Shown: positions 5,103 through 6,310 of the stretch, one piece after another
Position numbering within the stretch: the first letter of the stretch is position 1
Layout of the letters: every line of letters starts with the position of its first letter
Assembly (NCBI GenBank): GCA_012840625.1
Contig: DUSB01000024.1
Span: forward strand, 1-6,310
Length of the DNA stretch: 6,310 nucleotides
Direction of reading: 5' to 3'
Source: Syntrophomonadaceae bacterium
GTDB lineage: Bacteria > Bacillota > Syntrophomonadia > Syntrophomonadales > Syntrophomonadaceae
Program-made: the position numbers and the translations under genes
Notes under the pieces: generated by a model
The model's database searches: none
What the model was told of the DNA's origin: nothing
Seen by the model: the letters and a program-made list of their open reading frames with translations, nothing else

Positions 5103-5795
5103 TTGCGACCTATTATTGGTATTACCGTTCCTTACGATGAGGAGACCCAGCAGATGAGTCTGCGCAACTATTATACCGATTCAATCAGCCGGGCAGGAGG
5201 GATACCTATACTGCTTGCTCCTACCCGGGATGTGGAAGAGATCAAGGCCTATCTTGAACTCTGCCACGGCTGTCTCCTTAGTGGAGGAGGGGATATGGAT
5301 CCCTGTTACTGGGGAGAAGAAGCCCGGCCGGAATTAGGCTCCATCAGCCCGGTGAGGGATTATTTCGAATTTGTCCTGACTGGTTTTATTTTTGAACAGC
5401 GCCTGCCCCTGCTGGGGATCTGTCGCGGTTGTCAGGTGATGAATGTAGTGTGTGGAGGGACCCTCATTCAGGATCTAAAAACAGAGCTCAACCATCAGCA
5501 AAAAGCGCCGCGTTATTATGGCAGTCATAAGATAAGGATTGAAAACAACAGTCTTTTACGGTGTATAATGAATAAAGAACATATTCGTGTAAACAGTTTT
5601 CATCATCAGGCAGTGGAACGCCCGGGGAAAGGTTTGCGGGTCAGTGCCCGCAGTTCAGATGGCACTGTTGAAGCCATTGAAAGCATGCGTACAGAGGCCT
5701 TTTGTCTGGGTGTACAGTGGCATCCAGAATGTATGTATGATGAAACGGCCAGGAATTTGTTCAGGTATTTTATTGAGTCTTGTTATCGTAAATAG
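5103..5795 (+). CDS. Gamma-glutamyl-GABA hydrolase-like class I amidotransferase (peptidase C26)
   Basis: This cytoplasmic hydrolase of the glutamine amidotransferase class I fold has the Cys-His-Glu triad visible as Cys107 in GICRGCQ, and His207 and Glu209 in VQWHPE. Other family signs are RPIIGIT at 2-8, YTDSISRAGGIPILLAP at 24-40, SGGGDMDPCYW at 60-70, the GGTLIQDL stretch at 118-125 and NSFHHQAV at 164-171. The length of 230 aa is normal for PuuD-like enzymes, which cleave gamma-glutamyl amide bonds such as gamma-glutamyl-GABA in putrescine breakdown. No other putrescine genes are visible, so the substrate is not assigned and no symbol is given. The gene follows a terminator, and I see no clear promoter in the short gap after it. 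No terminator follows, so it is probably cotranscribed with the amidohydrolase 83 bp downstream. Confidence 0.9.
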   Translation: MRPIIGITVPYDEETQQMSLRNYYTDSISRAGGIPILLAPTRDVEEIKAYLELCHGCLLSGGGDMDPCYWGEEARPELGSISPVRDYFEFVLTGFIFEQRLPLLGICRGCQVMNVVCGGTLIQDLKTELNHQQKAPRYYGSHKIRIENNSLLRCIMNKEHIRVNSFHHQAVERPGKGLRVSARSSDGTVEAIESMRTEAFCLGVQWHPECMYDETARNLFRYFIESCYRK

Positions 5796-5853
5796 CCCGC
5801 AAAATGTGCTGGTAATAAGCGGGCAGAACAGTATGCGATACCCTATCATACAA

Positions 5854-5864
5854 TGTACTGTACA
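5854..5864. promoter_or_regulatory. Perfect 11-bp palindrome next to the amidohydrolase RBS
   Basis: TGTAC (5854-5858), central T, GTACA (5860-5864) is perfectly symmetric and shares its last base with the AGGAGGT ribosome site (5864-5870). A -10-like TACAAT (5849-5854) touches its left side, without a good -35 box. It could be a repressor operator, but a palindrome this short can occur by chance. Confidence 0.3.
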
Positions 5865-5878
5865 GGAGGTCAGCTGGA

Positions 5879-6310
5879 ATGTATGCAGTTAGTGGCGGCA
5901 AAATTATGTCTATGGGTGATAAAGGAATTCTGGAGGATCGTGTTATCTATATCGAAGATAGCCGCATTACTCGTATCGCACACATAGATGAACCTGTTGA
6001 TGAAAGGTATGAACTTATTGATGCGGCGGGGAAATATGTCTGTCCTGGTTTTATTGATGCCCATACTCATATCGGTTTGGGCGAAGAGATCTATCGGGTA
6101 GAGGGTGATGACATAAACGAGGTCAGCGATCCTTTTACCCCGTATCTACAGGCTTTGGACGGAGTGAATTTCTGGGATCTAGCCTTTCAGGATGCCCTCA
6201 AAGGGGGAGTTACCCGCGCTATGTGTATGCCAGGTAGTGCCAATATTATCGGCGGGCAGGCTGTTTGTTTGAAGACTTATGCGCCCAATAAGGGGGATAT
6301 GGTGTATAAA
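5879..6310 (+). CDS. Imidazolonepropionase-like amidohydrolase (3' truncated)
   Basis: The frame from ATG at 5879 is open for 144 codons up to the window edge, so the C-terminal two thirds or so is missing, as the family is usually about 380-420 aa. The start is well supported by AGGAGGT at 5864-5870, 8 nt upstream. The N-terminal beta-sandwich carries SGGKIMSMGD and VIYIEDSRITRI (about 5-33). It leads into the metal-site strand CPGFIDAHTHIGLGEE at 55-70, whose His62 and His64 are the expected metal ligands. Then come the DPFTPYLQALDGVNFWDLAFQDALKGGVT region (84-112) and MPGSANIIGGQ (117-127), typical of the COG1228-type amidohydrolase group. The substrate of this group is mostly unassigned; hydrolysis of a cyclic amide or dipeptide-like bond is the general expectation. 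It follows the C26 hydrolase gene by 83 bp with no terminator, so the two probably act in one catabolic unit. Confidence 0.88.
   Translation, partial: MYAVSGGKIMSMGDKGILEDRVIYIEDSRITRIAHIDEPVDERYELIDAAGKYVCPGFIDAHTHIGLGEEIYRVEGDDINEVSDPFTPYLQALDGVNFWDLAFQDALKGGVTRAMCMPGSANIIGGQAVCLKTYAPNKGDMVYK

Noticed and set aside
5795..5824. GCCCGC/GCGGGC hairpin as a terminator of the C26 hydrolase gene
   Set aside because: The stem has only 6 bp with an 18-nt loop, and no T-run follows.
1..6310. CRISPR arrays, tRNA or rRNA genes, riboswitches, insertion sequences or phage attachment sites
   Set aside because: No regular spacer-repeat structure, cloverleaf, known aptamer-like leader, transposase or integrase was seen on either strand.

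Overview
The window looks like chromosomal DNA from a moderately GC-balanced Firmicute of the class Clostridia. A Syntrophomonas-like organism is my best guess, from protein style and gene order only. Supporting signs are strong purine-rich Shine-Dalgarno sites, frequent TTG/GTG starts (acpS, mazE and the class I amidotransferase gene use TTG; nnrDE uses GTG), and the gene order acpS ... alr - mazE - mazF, which matches the Bacillus acpS-ydcC-alr-ndoAI-ndoA neighbourhood. All genes are on the + strand. The first and last genes are cut by the window edges.

Layout. (1) 1-420: the 3' part of a CheW-type chemotaxis coupling protein, closed by a good rho-independent terminator (437-471). (2) 421-703: a 283-bp gap with no gene. 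Beyond the terminator it holds a long imperfect inverted repeat (487-584) and a related array of five GAT-starting decamers (622-671), built from the same degenerate unit. (3) 704-4264: a tight unidirectional cluster of acpS (holo-ACP synthase), a bifunctional NAD(P)HX epimerase/dehydratase, a two-CBS-domain protein and alr (alanine racemase). The gaps are 2 bp and 54 bp, then an 8-bp overlap. (4) 4298-4994: a type II toxin-antitoxin module of the EndoAI/EndoA (MazE/MazF) type. It has its own near-consensus sigma-A promoter and an AT-rich palindrome at the predicted transcript start, and ends in a perfect 10-bp-stem terminator (5032-5068). (5) 5103-6310: a class I glutamine-amidotransferase-like hydrolase (peptidase C26, PuuD-like), followed by the 5' part of an imidazolonepropionase-type amidohydrolase. 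These two are probably cotranscribed.

How the genes fit together. AcpS activates acyl carrier protein with 4'-phosphopantetheine from CoA. NnrE/NnrD repair hydrated NAD(P)H. Alr supplies D-alanine for peptidoglycan. The CBS protein is a plausible adenine-nucleotide sensor of unknown target. The toxin-antitoxin pair sits downstream of alr with no terminator between them, so it may be transcribed both from alr read-through and from its own promoter. The last two genes are a separate hydrolytic unit whose substrate cannot be read from sequence.

No wholly new system is evident. The coding content is largely conserved housekeeping plus a classic TA pair. The least explained item is the 10-bp-periodic repeat DNA between cheW and acpS.
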